Part shown: in pieces, positions 1 to 11,700 of the stretch
Layout: each line of letters begins with the position of its first letter
How positions within the stretch are numbered: the first letter of the stretch is position 1
Origin: Helopsaltes ochotensis
Taxonomy: Eukaryota; Chordata; Aves; Passeriformes; Locustellidae
Length of the DNA: 64,000 nt
Reading direction: 5' to 3'
Assembly (NCBI GenBank): GCA_013400155.1
Contig: VXBM01000280.1
Coordinates: 62,001-126,000 of the forward strand
The notes under the pieces: generated by a model
What the model was told of the DNA's origin: nothing
The model's database searches: none
Seen by the model: the letters and a program-made list of their open reading frames with translations, nothing else
Program-made: the position numbers and the translations under genes

Positions 1-1265
1 TAAACTCTCACAGTAGCTCAGACTAAAAGCCTCATCCAGAACTCAACTTTTAAAAGGGAAAGAATCAGTAGGGGTCATTTCAGATGAGTCATGATCACAT
101 TTGAGACATTTCTTAATGTATTCTAATCTAAAGACAAGTATAATTTTTACGCTTGATATAAAAAAAAGAGAAGGAAAATATGTACTATATGTAGAAACAT
201 TCTAAAATTTGTGGGTAGAAATAAACATCACTGTCAATATTTGAAAAGAGTGGAAACTTTAAAAAGTATTACTTGAACAATGCTTCTGTCTGATTATTCC
301 ACTTTTACTTTGTTTTTTCTTTGGAAAAAGTTGATTAATGTGAAATAACTGGTCTAACATTCTGTAGCTCTTCTTTTATGGTCAAAGAGGAAATAGGTTT
401 TAAATTTGTCCAAACAATTTTATTATTTCAGTCATAGTGACTTTCTACACTTACTGTAGAAAGTGGCAACTTATCATAGTCCATCAATCTTTTCCTCAGA
501 TATTTACAACATAACACTAAAAAATGAGTAAGACTGGCCTGGAAAATTATAAAAACAGTACTCACAAATAAAACTTTTTAATTGTCCTACGGGTCAGAAC
601 CTAAAGTGTGGTAGCCTTAGCAAGAGGGAGTATTTATAACATCAAGTAATCATTGGTGTCCAGAACACATCCTCTATTCAACTGGGCAATCACAGATTAT
701 AATTTCTGTATTTTTATAGGGAGACTATTCCATAAGGGCATACTTTATAGCAGCAATCAATATATCCACCTCCATAAAAGTTATAGAACTGTACGTGACT
801 GATGAAAGATGCTGCAGACCTAAGTTCTATTCAACACGCAATAAGAGTATGTGTAGGACAAGCCTTCTCCTAGAACTAGCCAACCAGAAGATGAATTTCA
901 GTATGATAGTTTTGCACCCTCCTTGCTTTTCCCAATACACCTGCAACATGGTGCTAGGCAGCACAGCACTATGGGACCATGCTACTTTTCCCCATAAATA
1001 GCAAGGCACTGGGTTGAAATCCACCACAAGGAAAGGAACAATTACAGTGGCTTAGATTTTCCCTTGCACTAAAACAGAAGACTTGCTGCAGAAGGAAAAC
1101 AGCAACAGAACTTAGCTACAATGCTGGTCAAGCCCATTCCCACCACAGACCCCATCCTTTCAGCAGAAAGCATCAACTTCTACTTCAATTCCCACATAAT
1201 TTCCACTGTTAAAAACAGGGTAGGATCACCATCATACAAAAGCATAAAAGAAAGCAGGAACATAC
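1..1265 (-). other. GLRB: GLRB intron 2 (partial), no exon seen
   Basis: AT-rich sequence downstream of the GTATGT donor of the first coding exon. I looked for the next GLRB exon on the minus strand and did not see it. Short ORFs here have no recognisable content. Confidence 0.7.
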
Positions 1266-1387
1266 GATGGACATAGATATTGCTTCTTTTTCCCTTTTCC
1301 TTTTTTTGAAGACTTCTCTTTGGAATACACTTCTTCAACCCATAAGGAGAATGAGATGAAACATAAAATCGCTAGTAAGAACTTCAT
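1266..1387 (-). CDS. GLRB: GLRB first coding exon (glycine receptor beta subunit), partial CDS
   Basis: Read on the minus strand from 1387, this encodes 40 residues plus two bases of the next codon: [17 protein letters not shown], then [19 protein letters not shown], then YLCP. This matches the known start of vertebrate GLRB: a 22-residue signal peptide (hydrophobic core at residues 4-17, cleavage expected after VYS) and then a strongly basic N terminus. GLRB is the structural subunit of the inhibitory glycine-gated chloride channel and anchors the receptor to gephyrin at synapses. The ATG is in good context (AAG before, A after). Coding ends at a GTATGT donor just after the TC of a split serine codon (phase 2), the same place where the known protein continues with Ser-Gln-Gln. 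The 5' UTR part of this exon is 1388-1419. The alanine, cysteine and phenylalanine changes in the signal peptide are tolerated variation. Later GLRB exons would lie to the left of the window. The identity is very secure for so short an exon. Confidence 0.93.
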
Positions 1388-1419
1388 CTTGAAGATTACG
1401 CTTCAGAAAAATCTTCAGT
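1388..1419 (-). other. GLRB: 5' UTR part of GLRB exon 2
   Basis: There are 32 bases between the acceptor CACAG (AG at 1421-1420) and the ATG. The acceptor has a pyrimidine-rich lead-in and a TACTAAC branch motif at 1450-1444, 25 nt upstream. An upstream noncoding exon is therefore expected, consistent with a CpG-island first exon near 2.3-3.0 kb. This exon start is inferred from splice signals only. Confidence 0.75.
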
Positions 1420-1482
1420 CTGTGGTAATAGAAAGCGGTTTATGTTAGTAGGGCTGGATATGGCAAAAGGAAACACATACCT
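1420..1482 (-). promoter_or_regulatory. Juxtaposed 3'/5' splice sites and 61-nt mini-intron before GLRB exon 2
   Basis: On the minus strand a pyrimidine-rich tract ends in TTTTTGCAG (AG at 1482-1481) and is followed directly by GTATGTG (from 1480). Sixty-one bases of intron-like sequence follow, with a perfect TACTAAC at 1450-1444 and the CACAG acceptor at 1420. An acceptor abutting a donor is the signature of a recursive (zero-length exon) splice site. Alternatively, the GCAG before 1480 is the end of an upstream UTR exon, and 1480-1420 is a very short intron. The signals are read directly. Use in vivo is inference. Confidence 0.5.
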
Positions 1483-2280
1483 GCAAAAAGTAAACAAATG
1501 CTTCATGGGGCTTGGGTTTTTTGTTGTTCATTGTCCTGGGAGAAAGAATCTGTTCACATGTATCCCTGACATGAAATTGACTTAGGCAATTTCCAGACAG
1601 TTAAGTAGCTTCCCAAAGTTGAGACTGACAGCAAGGAACAGATTTAAATGCAGGTTTGCTTCAGTGTGTTTAAGAAATGTGATGTCCTTCAAAGACTGCC
1701 TAACCGAAAATACTCTGAAGCTTGGAAATAGGCTTCCTCACCAAAAATGTATCAACGACATTAAATACAATGTCAACCAGTTATGTAGCAAGGCAAAGAA
1801 CTGCAAGCTCTCGATGACCTTGCACAGTTAAAAGAGCATTCATTTCAACGCTGGTTATGAGAAGAGGTTATAAATATAATTTTATGCACAGAATTTAAAC
1901 ACAACTATTTTGCATGAAGCATTTCCACTGCAGAGCCATCACTGACAGGGTGTTGCAAAGATTACTAAACACAACATGCAATACCATGCTTTATTGCATC
2001 GTGCTCAGTTTAATATTTAAACTTCTCTGGGGCAAAGGCACGTACCCCAAAGGCCAGGAGATGAGTTTGTGTTTGGCCAGAGGCCGCCCCACCTGCCCCT
2101 GGCCACAGCACTGCGGCACCCAAGGCATTTTCCTTTTGTTTGCCGTCCCACAGATAATTCCCAAGCATTTCCTTGGGCCAACAGAAATCTCGCAGATGCC
2201 TCAGAACCTCCTGCATTTTCCACTTTTACTTATTTGGATCTTTTTTCCCCACTGTTTTTAAAGAGCTGCGCCTCTCTCTC
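1483..2280 (-). other. GLRB: Likely GLRB intron 1 (5' UTR intron)
   Basis: The stretch between the splice signals at 1420-1482 and the GC-rich island starting near 2.28 kb. It becomes GC-richer after 2040. Small ORFs on both strands overlap each other and show no recognisable protein. The noncoding exon 1 donor was not pinned down. An AG|GTGGGG on the minus strand near 2290-2300 is one possibility. Confidence 0.5.
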
Positions 2281-3080
2281 TTTTCCCCCACCTCCGTGAG
2301 GAACGGGATGCCTCGGCTCCCCCTTCCCCGGGATCCGCAGCATCGCCACCCTCCCCCGGCCCGGCCGGGAAAGGTCGCGGATCAGCCCCTGCCGCCACCG
2401 GCTCCTCTCCCGGCCTCCCGGCCCGAGGCCTCCCACGGTCTCCGGCACCGGGGAGGGAGCGGCCNNNNNNNNNNNNNNNNNNNNNNNNNNNNNNNNNNNN
2501 NNNNNNNNNNNNNNNNNNNNNNNNNNNNNNNNNNNNNNNNNNNNNNNNNNNNNNNNNNNNNNNNNNNNNNNNNNNNNNNNNNNNNNNNNNNNNNNNNNNN
2601 NNNNNNNNNNNNNNNNNNNNNNNNNNNNNNNNNNNNNNNNNNNNNNNNNNNNNNNNNNNNNNNNNNNNNNNNNNNNNNNNNNNNNNNNNNNNNNNNNNNN
2701 NNNNNNNNNNNNNNNNNNNNNNNNNNNNNNNNNNNNNNNNNNNNNNNNNNNNNNNNNNNNNNNNNNNNNNNNNNNNNNNNNNNNNNNNNNNNNNNNNNNN
2801 NNNNNNNNNNNNNNNNNNNNNNNNNNNNNNNNNNNNNNNNNNNNNNNNNNNNNNNNNNNNNNNNNNNNNNNNNNNNNNNNNNNNNNNNNNNNNNNNNNNN
2901 NNNNNNNNNNNNNNNNNNNNNNNNNNNNNNNNNNNNNNNNNNNNNNNNNNNNNNNNNNNNNNNNNNNNNNNNNNNNNNNNNNNNNGGCGGCGGGGCCGAC
3001 CCCCGGGACCCCGCCGCCCTCCCGCCGCTGGACGCGGGGCAGCGGCGAGCGCTGGGAGGTGGAGAAGGGGGTAGAGGAGT
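2281..3080 (-). promoter_or_regulatory. GLRB: CpG island, presumed GLRB promoter and first noncoding exon
   Basis: GC-rich, CpG-dense sequence on both sides of an assembly gap (2281-2464 and 2986-3080). It lies 0.9-1.7 kb upstream of the GLRB first coding exon in the divergent arrangement expected for GLRB and PDGFC. Islands of this kind normally mark transcription start sites in birds and mammals. The start site itself is probably in the gap, and assignment to GLRB rests on position. ORFs that appear to span this interval are joined only by N bases and are not genes. Confidence 0.6.
2465..2985. other. Assembly gap (521 N) inside the CpG island
   Basis: A run of 521 N bases flanked by extremely GC-rich sequence, the usual place for sequencing dropout in bird genomes. 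It probably hides the core of the GLRB promoter. Confidence 0.99.
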
Positions 3081-3215
3081 GAAGCGTCCTCTGATCTTGG
3101 CGGTGGGAGAATGCGTTCGATGGTGGCGTTGAGAGATACCCTATAGAGTTGGCAGGAACAAGAGAATACTGGCGGAGAGGGACTGAGTAGGAAGAGGGAG
3201 TGCAGTCTTGCACAG

Positions 3216-3750
3216 ATTAGTGGAATGGTGGAGCAGTGGGCCGAGGCCAATTGTATTAAGTTCAACAAGGCCAAGTGTGGCATCCTGCCCTTTGGTCACA
3301 ACAACCCCATGCGGTGCTACAGGCTGGGGGAAAGTGACTGTAAAGCTGCCCAAAGGACTCTGGGGCTGCTGATCAACAGCAGCTGAACATGAGCCAGCGT
3401 GTGCTCAGGTGGCCAAGGCCAGTGGCATCCTTGTCTGTATCAGCAATAGTGTTGCCAGCAGGACCAGGACAGTGATTGTCCTCCTGTACTCAGCAGTGGT
3501 GAGGCTACACCTCAAATCCTATGTCCAGTTTGGGGCCCCTCACTATAGGAAGGACATTGAGGTGCTTTTGGGTCCAGAGAAGGGCAACAAAGCTGGTGGA
3601 GGGTTTGGATAGTAAGTCCTGTGAGGAGCAGCTGAGAGGGGCATGTTTAGCCTGGAGAAAAGAAGGCTCAGACAAGACTTCACTGCTCTCTACAACTGAA
3701 AAGAGGTTGCATAATGGTGAGGATCAGTTCTTCTTCCAGCAGTCTCTTGC
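3216..3750 (+). mobile_element. CR1 LINE fragment (3' end of ORF2 and start of the 3' region)
   Basis: Contains the typical CR1 series on the plus strand: TTCAACAAGGCCAAGTGTGG, the block around AACATGAGCCAGCGTGTGC, CAGCAATAGTGTTGCCAGCA, and the TAGGAAGGACATTGAGGTGC block. The same blocks occur in the same order in the second plus-strand copy at 18.7-19.1 kb. The copy is truncated at both ends and ends before the CR1 3' terminus, soon after the GAGGATCAGTTC block. Reading frames within it are broken. It sits within about 250 bases of the assembly gap in the CpG island, close upstream of the presumed GLRB promoter. Confidence 0.88.
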
Positions 3751-6700
3751 CAGGCCTGGGGAAGGGTCAGGAGGCAGCCCAGGACACCAGGGTGATCAGG
3801 GAGAACTTGCCAGCCCACCTTCCACTCCCCACAACCTTGTCTTGGCTACAGCACAGATGCAACAACCAGGTCCAAGCTGATGCAGGGCCAGAGCAAAGGC
3901 TCAGCTCCCTGGGATGAGGACCACCTCTTTGCTCTTTTTTTTCTGTCCCACAGGCAGCCAGAGAGATGACCCTTGCATTGCTGATGCTCTCCAGTCCAGA
4001 TGTAGACAGAAGAGTAGAATTCATTCCTGTCTGGCCTCTGGATGCAGGTGATGGTAGGACGGGGCTTAGTTGCCATGCACTCTAGCCTGGCTTGTCACAG
4101 GATGAGCTCATGTGAGAATCTTCACACAACACACATGGAAAGCTAGCAAGGAAAGACAAGTTGTGTTGCCATCAGCATGTACTGAGGACTACCTAGTTTA
4201 AGAGTGATTTTTAAAATTTCAGGATGGTTGAACTCAGACATTTGTATGCACACTTTAAGCATGTAGCAGCACTTCTCTATCACTGCCAGCATGTTCCTAC
4301 AAGAAACTTGCCCCCCCCCCTCCCAACTTGCCCCAGCTTCCCAGACACCTTTTACCCTGAGATTTGTCCATGGTGACTCAGGCCAGTGACCGATGGCTTT
4401 TGGGATGGTGGGAAGAAAGGTCAGGAAATTCACGTGTCACAGAGGCAGGTGAGGGGAATGATGGCAGCTGCATCCCCAGGGAATCAACCTTGGAAGCCAA
4501 TGTCCTGATCTCACAGCCAGGGTTCCCAGGAAAGGCAAAGGGTTCTCTCAATGGCAGCAACTTCCTGCTGCTCTTGGAGAGGAGGAAAACCAAGCTGGCC
4601 TTGCTGCAGGAATAGCAGGCTGTGGAGGAGACAGCTCTGTCTTGTGCTCAGCACCACGCTGGGCATCTCTCAGCACCTTCAACCTGAGGCTGGGTGCTTG
4701 CAACCAGCCATGATTCCCCTGGTCTGGCAGCCTGTACCTTGTCCCTTGTGCTTCCCTGCTGCCATCTCCTGCTTGTTGTCCCAAGATGACAGTGAGCACC
4801 ACCTTGTCAAGCTGGGGGAAAGCATTGTCACCCAGCCATGTTTAACTGCCTGTGAACCCCATCACACCTTCACCATCACCCTCTCTCAAAAGCCCAGGGC
4901 AAGGCATGTGGAACTCTTGTCCCACAGGGATGGGGATTCCTGCTTTCAGAGACCCTTGAAGAAAAGTGGGGAGGTTGCAGCCCCCATTTGAGGGTTGATT
5001 CTTCCTCCCCAGGATGGTTCTGCACAGCGGGACCATGGCACAATCCTGCTTGGGGCTGGCTTATGTGAAAGCCAATGGAGATTTAAAGTGGACGGGGGAA
5101 AGGAAGAAAGGCATGATTTGGGCAGAAAAGAGCATCCTATATAGATCTCCAGCACTAACACTTGCTGCATTTGTGGTCCCTGTGGCAGTAAAAAGAGACA
5201 GTGGGATTTCCTCTGTGTGGGGAATGTCCATAGGGCAGCTAAGGCCAGGAGCTCATGATGAAAAGAGAAACCTGAGGGATGGTGGGAACTGCAGCCGAAG
5301 CTCAGGAAGCTAGACAGGTAATGTAGCACCTAACAAACCCAGCAACGGCCTGGGCCTCCCTCCAACACCATGGCTTCATTCCCCTTCTGCAGCTGGGGGA
5401 ACAGTTATGGCTTCTCTCCCCAGTCCCCTCCTTCCTTCTCTGCTCATTCCCTCTCCTCACATTCGTGACCTGTCCCAGTGAGACACGAAGAAGCAGCTGG
5501 TTTTGAGCTGTTTCCAATGAGCTCCCTGCCCACAAATATTAAGCTAAGCAGACAGGTTTGGCTCCAGCTGCCTGGGGACAAAGCAGTACCAGGAGGACCA
5601 GAATGGGTACTCCACTTAATTTTTTTTTGGCTGCTGAGTATGGGAAGGTTAGACTCTGTTTTGGACTCCTAAGATGTTGCTGTATGTGCTGCTGTGTCCA
5701 CATTAGAGTCCCTGTAAGTCCCAACACAGCTGAACTCACAGGCAAGGTCTTTGTTTTCTAGGTACAAACCCACCAAATAAAATAGCAGGAACCTGAAAAG
5801 TCTCAGCAATTGCCACAGTTCATCCTCTCCTCTGGAAGTGTTGCCTCTCCAAAACAAAAACTTCTCCAGGGTACAGATAAACCTCTATGGCTCTACCCCA
5901 CACTTGCCAGTAACCTTTCTTCTGTGATTTAGTTTCTTTTACCTTGGAAGACTTTAGAAAAAGCATTTTTTTATTGCAGCTTCTTTGAAGCAGTGCATGT
6001 CATAATGTCTGATGCCGGGCAAGGTAGGGACCAGCTGTGTGCAGCAGCCCCTAGGGTTCCTGCCAGCTCCCCAGCCTCTGCCAGCCCACAGCACCACCAA
6101 GTCACACCCAAGGCAACCTCCCCCCCTCCCCTCCGTCTCAGTTTTGCTGTCCTGTCCCACATGTGCTGGCCTTGGCACCACTTCCAGATCATAATTCACC
6201 TGCAAGTTGGAGAGTGCCTGAAGGACAGGAAAAATTGCTTTGGCAGCTTCCCTGTGCCTGCCACAACATTAGGCACATGAAGGAGTATGGCAGCTCCTTC
6301 CTGGTTCTGCTTTCATTTGGAATGACAATTCCCAAGCTTTCATCCTTCACAAACTCTCCCTCCTCAGCCAGGCAGGCTGCAGTTAAGCCATGTGCCCGGC
6401 TGGCTCTTGGGCAGAACTGAGACACCAATAGGCCCCACACCAGCTCCCAGCTCCATATCCATCCCTCACCCGCACACTTGAAGAGGGACACATGGCAGCA
6501 GGAAGTAGATGGCAGTGGAGAAGGCTGATGCTTAAATTCAGAACTATTTTCTGTTGGGAAATTCCAACTTCTTCCTGGGAAGAAAGGCTGGAGCTTGCTG
6601 CGATGCACTGGGACACACAGTAGTAGCTGGCATGTTCTTGAAGGTGCAGAGCCCCAGCCCTGCTGAGGGAAGATCCCAGGACCTGTTCTGTGGTGGTTAG

Positions 6701-8730
6701 TACCCCAAAGCCATAAAAACCCCTCAGTTCACAATATTCCATGTGAGCTTCAGCAAAGGAATCACTTCCCCAGCAATCAACCACAGTGCATGCTGGGCTG
6801 CACAGTTGGTTGTTTTCTAATACCAAGAAACCACATTTAAAAATATATATATATTGCAGCCCAAACCAGAATAGTTCCTATTTCAACCCAACCTGTCCAA
6901 GATCCACAGAGGCTATTTATCCTGAGATAGGCTGTCCCATGAAGAAAGGGGAATAAAAAGCAGGTCAGCCCAACCTTCCATAGGCATGTTTCCTGGCAGG
7001 GGACTGCATGGACAAAATAAGTTTTAAAATAAAAAGAAGGGAGTTAGTTTCTGTATTCTCCTTGAGCAAAAGAGCTTTGTGCAAGTGTTTTCCACTTTTG
7101 GCAACAGCCAAAGCTAGATATTTTGGCTGGATACCCTCCACTTGCCTCAGCAGTGGCACCAGCTCTTTGTCCTGACTTGCTGTGAGCCTGATCTGCCTCT
7201 GCCAACTGCCCTAGCCTGGCTGCCCTTGCCCTACCATGGCCCCCATCCATTGCCAGCCAGACATGGTGGCACCATGGAGCAGGTCCTGGAGCCTTCATCC
7301 CATTGATAAGGGAAATCTCTTCACTTCCCAGCCCACAGGATGCTTTTCAGAAGCTTGGAAAGCCTGACCCATAGGGCACTGATCCCTTTGACTTGCCCTG
7401 CCAGGTTTCAACTGTCCCCAGGCACATGGATTTTTTCTTAATTGCTGCCTGCATTTCCTTATAATTTCTTTTACTCCCCATTGCTGGGGACACAGAGCTG
7501 CTTCCATTTATCTCCAGCAACATTTAATTTCTCTTTTCACTTGTTCCCTCCCTCCTTTGCCACTTCTATTCATTTGCCTTTTAAGCAGATCTCTACCCAA
7601 ACTGGCACTACATCACTTCTCATGACCCAGATGTTTTACTACTATTTCAGTTCTTCTAAAGTTGCTGCCCTTCTAACTCTGTCATTTTAGACCACTTGCT
7701 ACAGACTCAGGAGAAGCAGGACTGGGGCAAATTCAAGCCGGCAGGGAATGAGGAAGAAGGCTTGCTTTGGGCAGCAGGATCCATCTCAACCCATCAGGCA
7801 TTGGCAAGAGCTTCCTGATACAGGGCAATGCAGTGAAGTATTTTTCTGTACAAAAAGGCCTCTTCTCCCACCTCTCACCCTATAAAAGCTGTCCAAGGTC
7901 ACAGACAACTGCTTTCCTACCTGGCAGCACCTTCTTGGCAGGCCAGCAGGGGCAGAATAATCACTCCACACTTGCAAGGAGAAGCCAGAGCTGTCATGCG
8001 TGCAAGACTCTGGAGGACAGCCTGCACATCATTCAGATGTCCTGCTGCAGTGCCAACCGAGCTGGCAATGCCCAAACAGTAAGAAATGGAGAAAACAGCC
8101 TCATGAGAAAGGCTGTTTATGCACCCGAGTCAGTTGATCATGAGTAATGGTCCAGCTTCTGCTGATTGGTTTCAGTCATATTGGTTTATATTTCAGAGAT
8201 CCTATTGAAGAGAAGTGAATGAAATACAAGTTTTACTAGTAAATGAATGTATAGGGGAAAATGCATGTCTGTCTCAATATTCATTGTATTCCAGAGTGCA
8301 GCCATAGTCTTAATTATCTTTCCTCTGCTTACAATTGCTGCCTTGTCAGGAGCTGGGAATATCTAACTGTGTTAAATTGTCTAAATTCAGGAATAATTCC
8401 CATAAATTCCTGGTCTTAGACAATATTTACTAGAAAATTCTTGCATAAACCAAATGCAAAATATAACAAGACATTTCCTAGTGATCAGCCCAGGGGGATT
8501 AGTTGTTTCTTTGGTTTGCAGTAGTAGAACATGGACATCTGAAGGTCCAGCTCTGCTGTTCAATCACACAAAAGATACTTTGCAGCTATATAAGTTAGAA
8601 TTTCTTTTGGTTTATTGCTTTTTAGTGTGATTAAGGTATTGGATTTTGTGTAATAACACTGCATGTGTATATATTTCAAACTTTTGATTTTTTTCAAGTG
8701 ATTTATACCACATTTAAAAAAACCCCAATA
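3751..8730. other. Intergenic, moderately GC-rich, no gene recognised
   Basis: Compositionally richer in G+C than the rest of the spacer, which explains the many overlapping short ORFs on both strands (up to about 147 codons). None has a recognisable domain, and frames on opposite strands overlap. A poly-C run lies at 4311-4322 and an AT dinucleotide tract at 6844-6854. An exact GGGAAATTCC occurs at 6556-6565. Confidence 0.6.
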
Positions 8731-8758
8731 ACTTAAAAAAAAAAAAAAGAAAAAAAGG
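8731..8758. repeat. A-rich tract
   Basis: Near-continuous A run interrupted by a single G, followed by GGCGGAGG. It could be the tail of an old retroposed sequence, but nothing upstream is recognisable. Confidence 0.7.
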
Positions 8759-11700
8759 CGGAGGACTCAGAAAATAGTCCTGTGTGTTCTGTAAAGGCAC
8801 CTGGATTAAAATACAGATTAAGATAATGTTCCTGCAGAAGGAAGAAAAGTAAAAGAGAAAGAAGACTGGCCTCAGTGGTCACTAGAAATCAGAAAACCCA
8901 CTGAAATAGTGATTACAAGTTGTTTACCCACAAACCTATATAATTCATAAAGCATCTATTTTACTAGAGGATAAATTATGACTGGAAAACAACATTTTTA
9001 ATGTCAAATATCTGACCAAATTTTATTAAAGCCTTTTCCAAGCCTTTTTCAGAAAAGCAAATACATATTTTTAAATTTCTATTAACACAAGTACCCATGC
9101 CTTGGCTTTCAGACTGATTCAGTTAAAAAGCCAGGCAGATGAAGACCCAAATCAAATGAAAATCATATCTCATTAGTTTCAATGCTCACCAAAGTTTTTT
9201 TCTTATAAATTGAGTTAATTCATACAATTGAAAAACAGAGTTTTAGAAAGGATTTCATGTTGTCCAACATTTGTAATTATAAATAAGTTCTTTCAATCAT
9301 CAGTCACATCTTGCTGGGTATGGTGATCATCCAGAAGATTTAGAGATTTACAGAGCATCTAAGAAAGACTGATTTCCAAAGGTTGGTGAAAGCTCTTTCT
9401 CCTTCTTTCCTTCTCTACTATTGTAAAGAGGTATATATCCTCAGGTCATTGTAGGAAAAAGGGACAAAATAGGTATTTGGTATACCAATATCTGGCACAA
9501 ATGATCAGGACTGTGGAAGCAACCTGATTTTGTTTCTTCAAAATGAAGACTAATGGTTTTCCTTTCATTTGAAATATAGAAATTTGAAGTAGCAAACCCA
9601 GTAGCAAACAAAATAGCGAACAGATGAACCGTCAGATGAAGAAAATTATAGTCTGTCCTCCTTAATGTTCCAGTTCCCTCATCTCTCTCTCCTTTACAGA
9701 TACTGAGCATGACAGATGATCCTCACAGGGTCGATCTGGCAAATCTGACTGGAAAATTCAGACTACTACGCCTTGGTGGAAGCTCTAAAATTAAGACTTT
9801 TGAGAGAGCTGTACACACAATGAAGTGTCTCATTTATTAAAATTAAATGAGAAAATTATTAGAAACCTCTGCCCCTTCAAACATATTAATGCTGGTAAGT
9901 ATATATATATATATGTATTAGGCTTTATGTATCTGATAGATAAAGAGCTTTTCAAAACAGCAATGGCATACATTGATCATAATAGACATATTCATAATGT
10001 CCATACTTCACAGGAAGCAGCTACATGTCTGATGGCTGTCATGGATTTATGGAAAATTGAGATCATACAAGATGCTGAAAGCATATGTTCCTTTCAGCCT
10101 TATGCATTTTATTGCTTACATTTACTATGTAGCTATGCCTTTGCTGAGAGATCTCCATGTGCAAACCACTGTCAAGTGTTTGTTTGTATGACCTCATGAT
10201 TTTTTGCCCCATACAGTGATGCACACACCACTCCCCCAGCCTCGGCCACACTACAATCCCAGAAATACTCCCTTCACCTGTGCCTAGAGAAGGTGCACCT
10301 GGAGCTTATCAGGAGCGCTGTCTGCTCCCAGGAATTAGTACTGTCTAGTGATCACCTGGACTTTAACAAACAGCCTTGGAAACTTGTTTTTCTTGTCTGA
10401 ACAACACCACAAATGAGATAATATTTTCATTATCAAATTTTCAAAGAAAGTTTCTGACCTGAATTGTGGCCAGGATGGAAGATTACTATGACTAAAGCCA
10501 CCTCTCTTGCGATTCTAAAAACAGCAGACCCTCTGAGCTCTCTCAGATCAGAACAAATGTGACCACTAACCTCTTTCTGCATGGAACATCTCTCAGAGCC
10601 AGTGAACTCTCAAGTTTGCTCTGCTCAGAAGATCACTGAATGATGATGATGGATACTGGGCTGATACCTCAACTCCTCAAGGCTCAACCCTGCACCTGCT
10701 GAGAAGATGCAAAGGCATCTGAGGTGAGGACTTCACTCAACTCAAGGGTAGTATTTCACAGGTACCTTGTACAGACTCCTTATGTCTGTGACAGCAAGTT
10801 ATGCTATAGCAATATAGCAATTATTGGGAATGCTGCTCTCCTAGATTCTTAAGTACTTTAGATTTGAAAGTAAGTATGTGAGTTACTCTTGTGCTATAGC
10901 AAATTCTATATGAATTCTTAGCTAAATTGTCAATCCTAAGTTATGGTTTAAGTGCTATGAAATTTAAGTGTTTTTAAGGTTAATGACTGTTGAGCTTTCA
11001 GGCTTAAACTGTTGGTAAAGGTCAGGCTTATTTTAGCACAAGGGTCTACTCTGAACCTTGTGACTCAACAGTAGGGTTTGTATTCTTCTTTACCCTTATG
11101 CTTTCCTATCCTTTTCTTGTACAACCTCTTCCCCTAAACTTTAATGTTTAAAGACTTTAAGCCCTTGTTGTACATTACAGTACTCAGTGTTCCACATTAT
11201 AACAATCATAGTGTTAATACCTTAAAAAAAAGTTTTGAACAAAATCATATACATATAATACTGTAAAAAAAAAAAAACAAACCTAAACTAAATGTCTCTT
11301 TAAAATTACAGAGGCTCATTTTCTTCCTGTAAGATAATATTTTAGAAAGTTGAGAAATATTGTCTCATCAGTTTTGTGAGAAAAAATTGTAATTAAATCA
11401 AAAGATACCTATTTTTCTGCATCCACATTTAACTCATATGCTCTCATTTAACCCCTATAGCACAATTAAATGGAGTAATTAATTGGCTGAATATGCTTAG
11501 TACCATTTTGGATTCTTTTGTGGATTATACTGTCATTGGGGAATTGAGATATAAGTCAGTGGGGAAAAGGATTAGCCTGTCAGCTTCAAAGTTCTTAAAG
11601 GCAGGGTTTGTTCATGCATAACTGGTAGATGCAAATGACTTGTGAAGAGTTAATGCATGATTAGTAATTGTTATCAACAAGCTACAGGCATGAACTGCAT

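Noticed and set aside
1914..2261. 115-codon plus-strand ORF in GLRB intron 1
   Set aside because: No motif or similarity, it overlaps open frames on the other strand, and it runs into the GC-rich island.
2173..3283. ORFs of 319-341 codons spanning the first gap on both strands
   Set aside because: Most of their length is N translated as X. The real parts are GC-rich sequence with few stops and no recognisable protein.
4551..6826. Cluster of 120-147-codon ORFs in the GC-richer spacer
   Set aside because: Overlapping frames on both strands with no domain, signal peptide or splice logic. They are explained by base composition.
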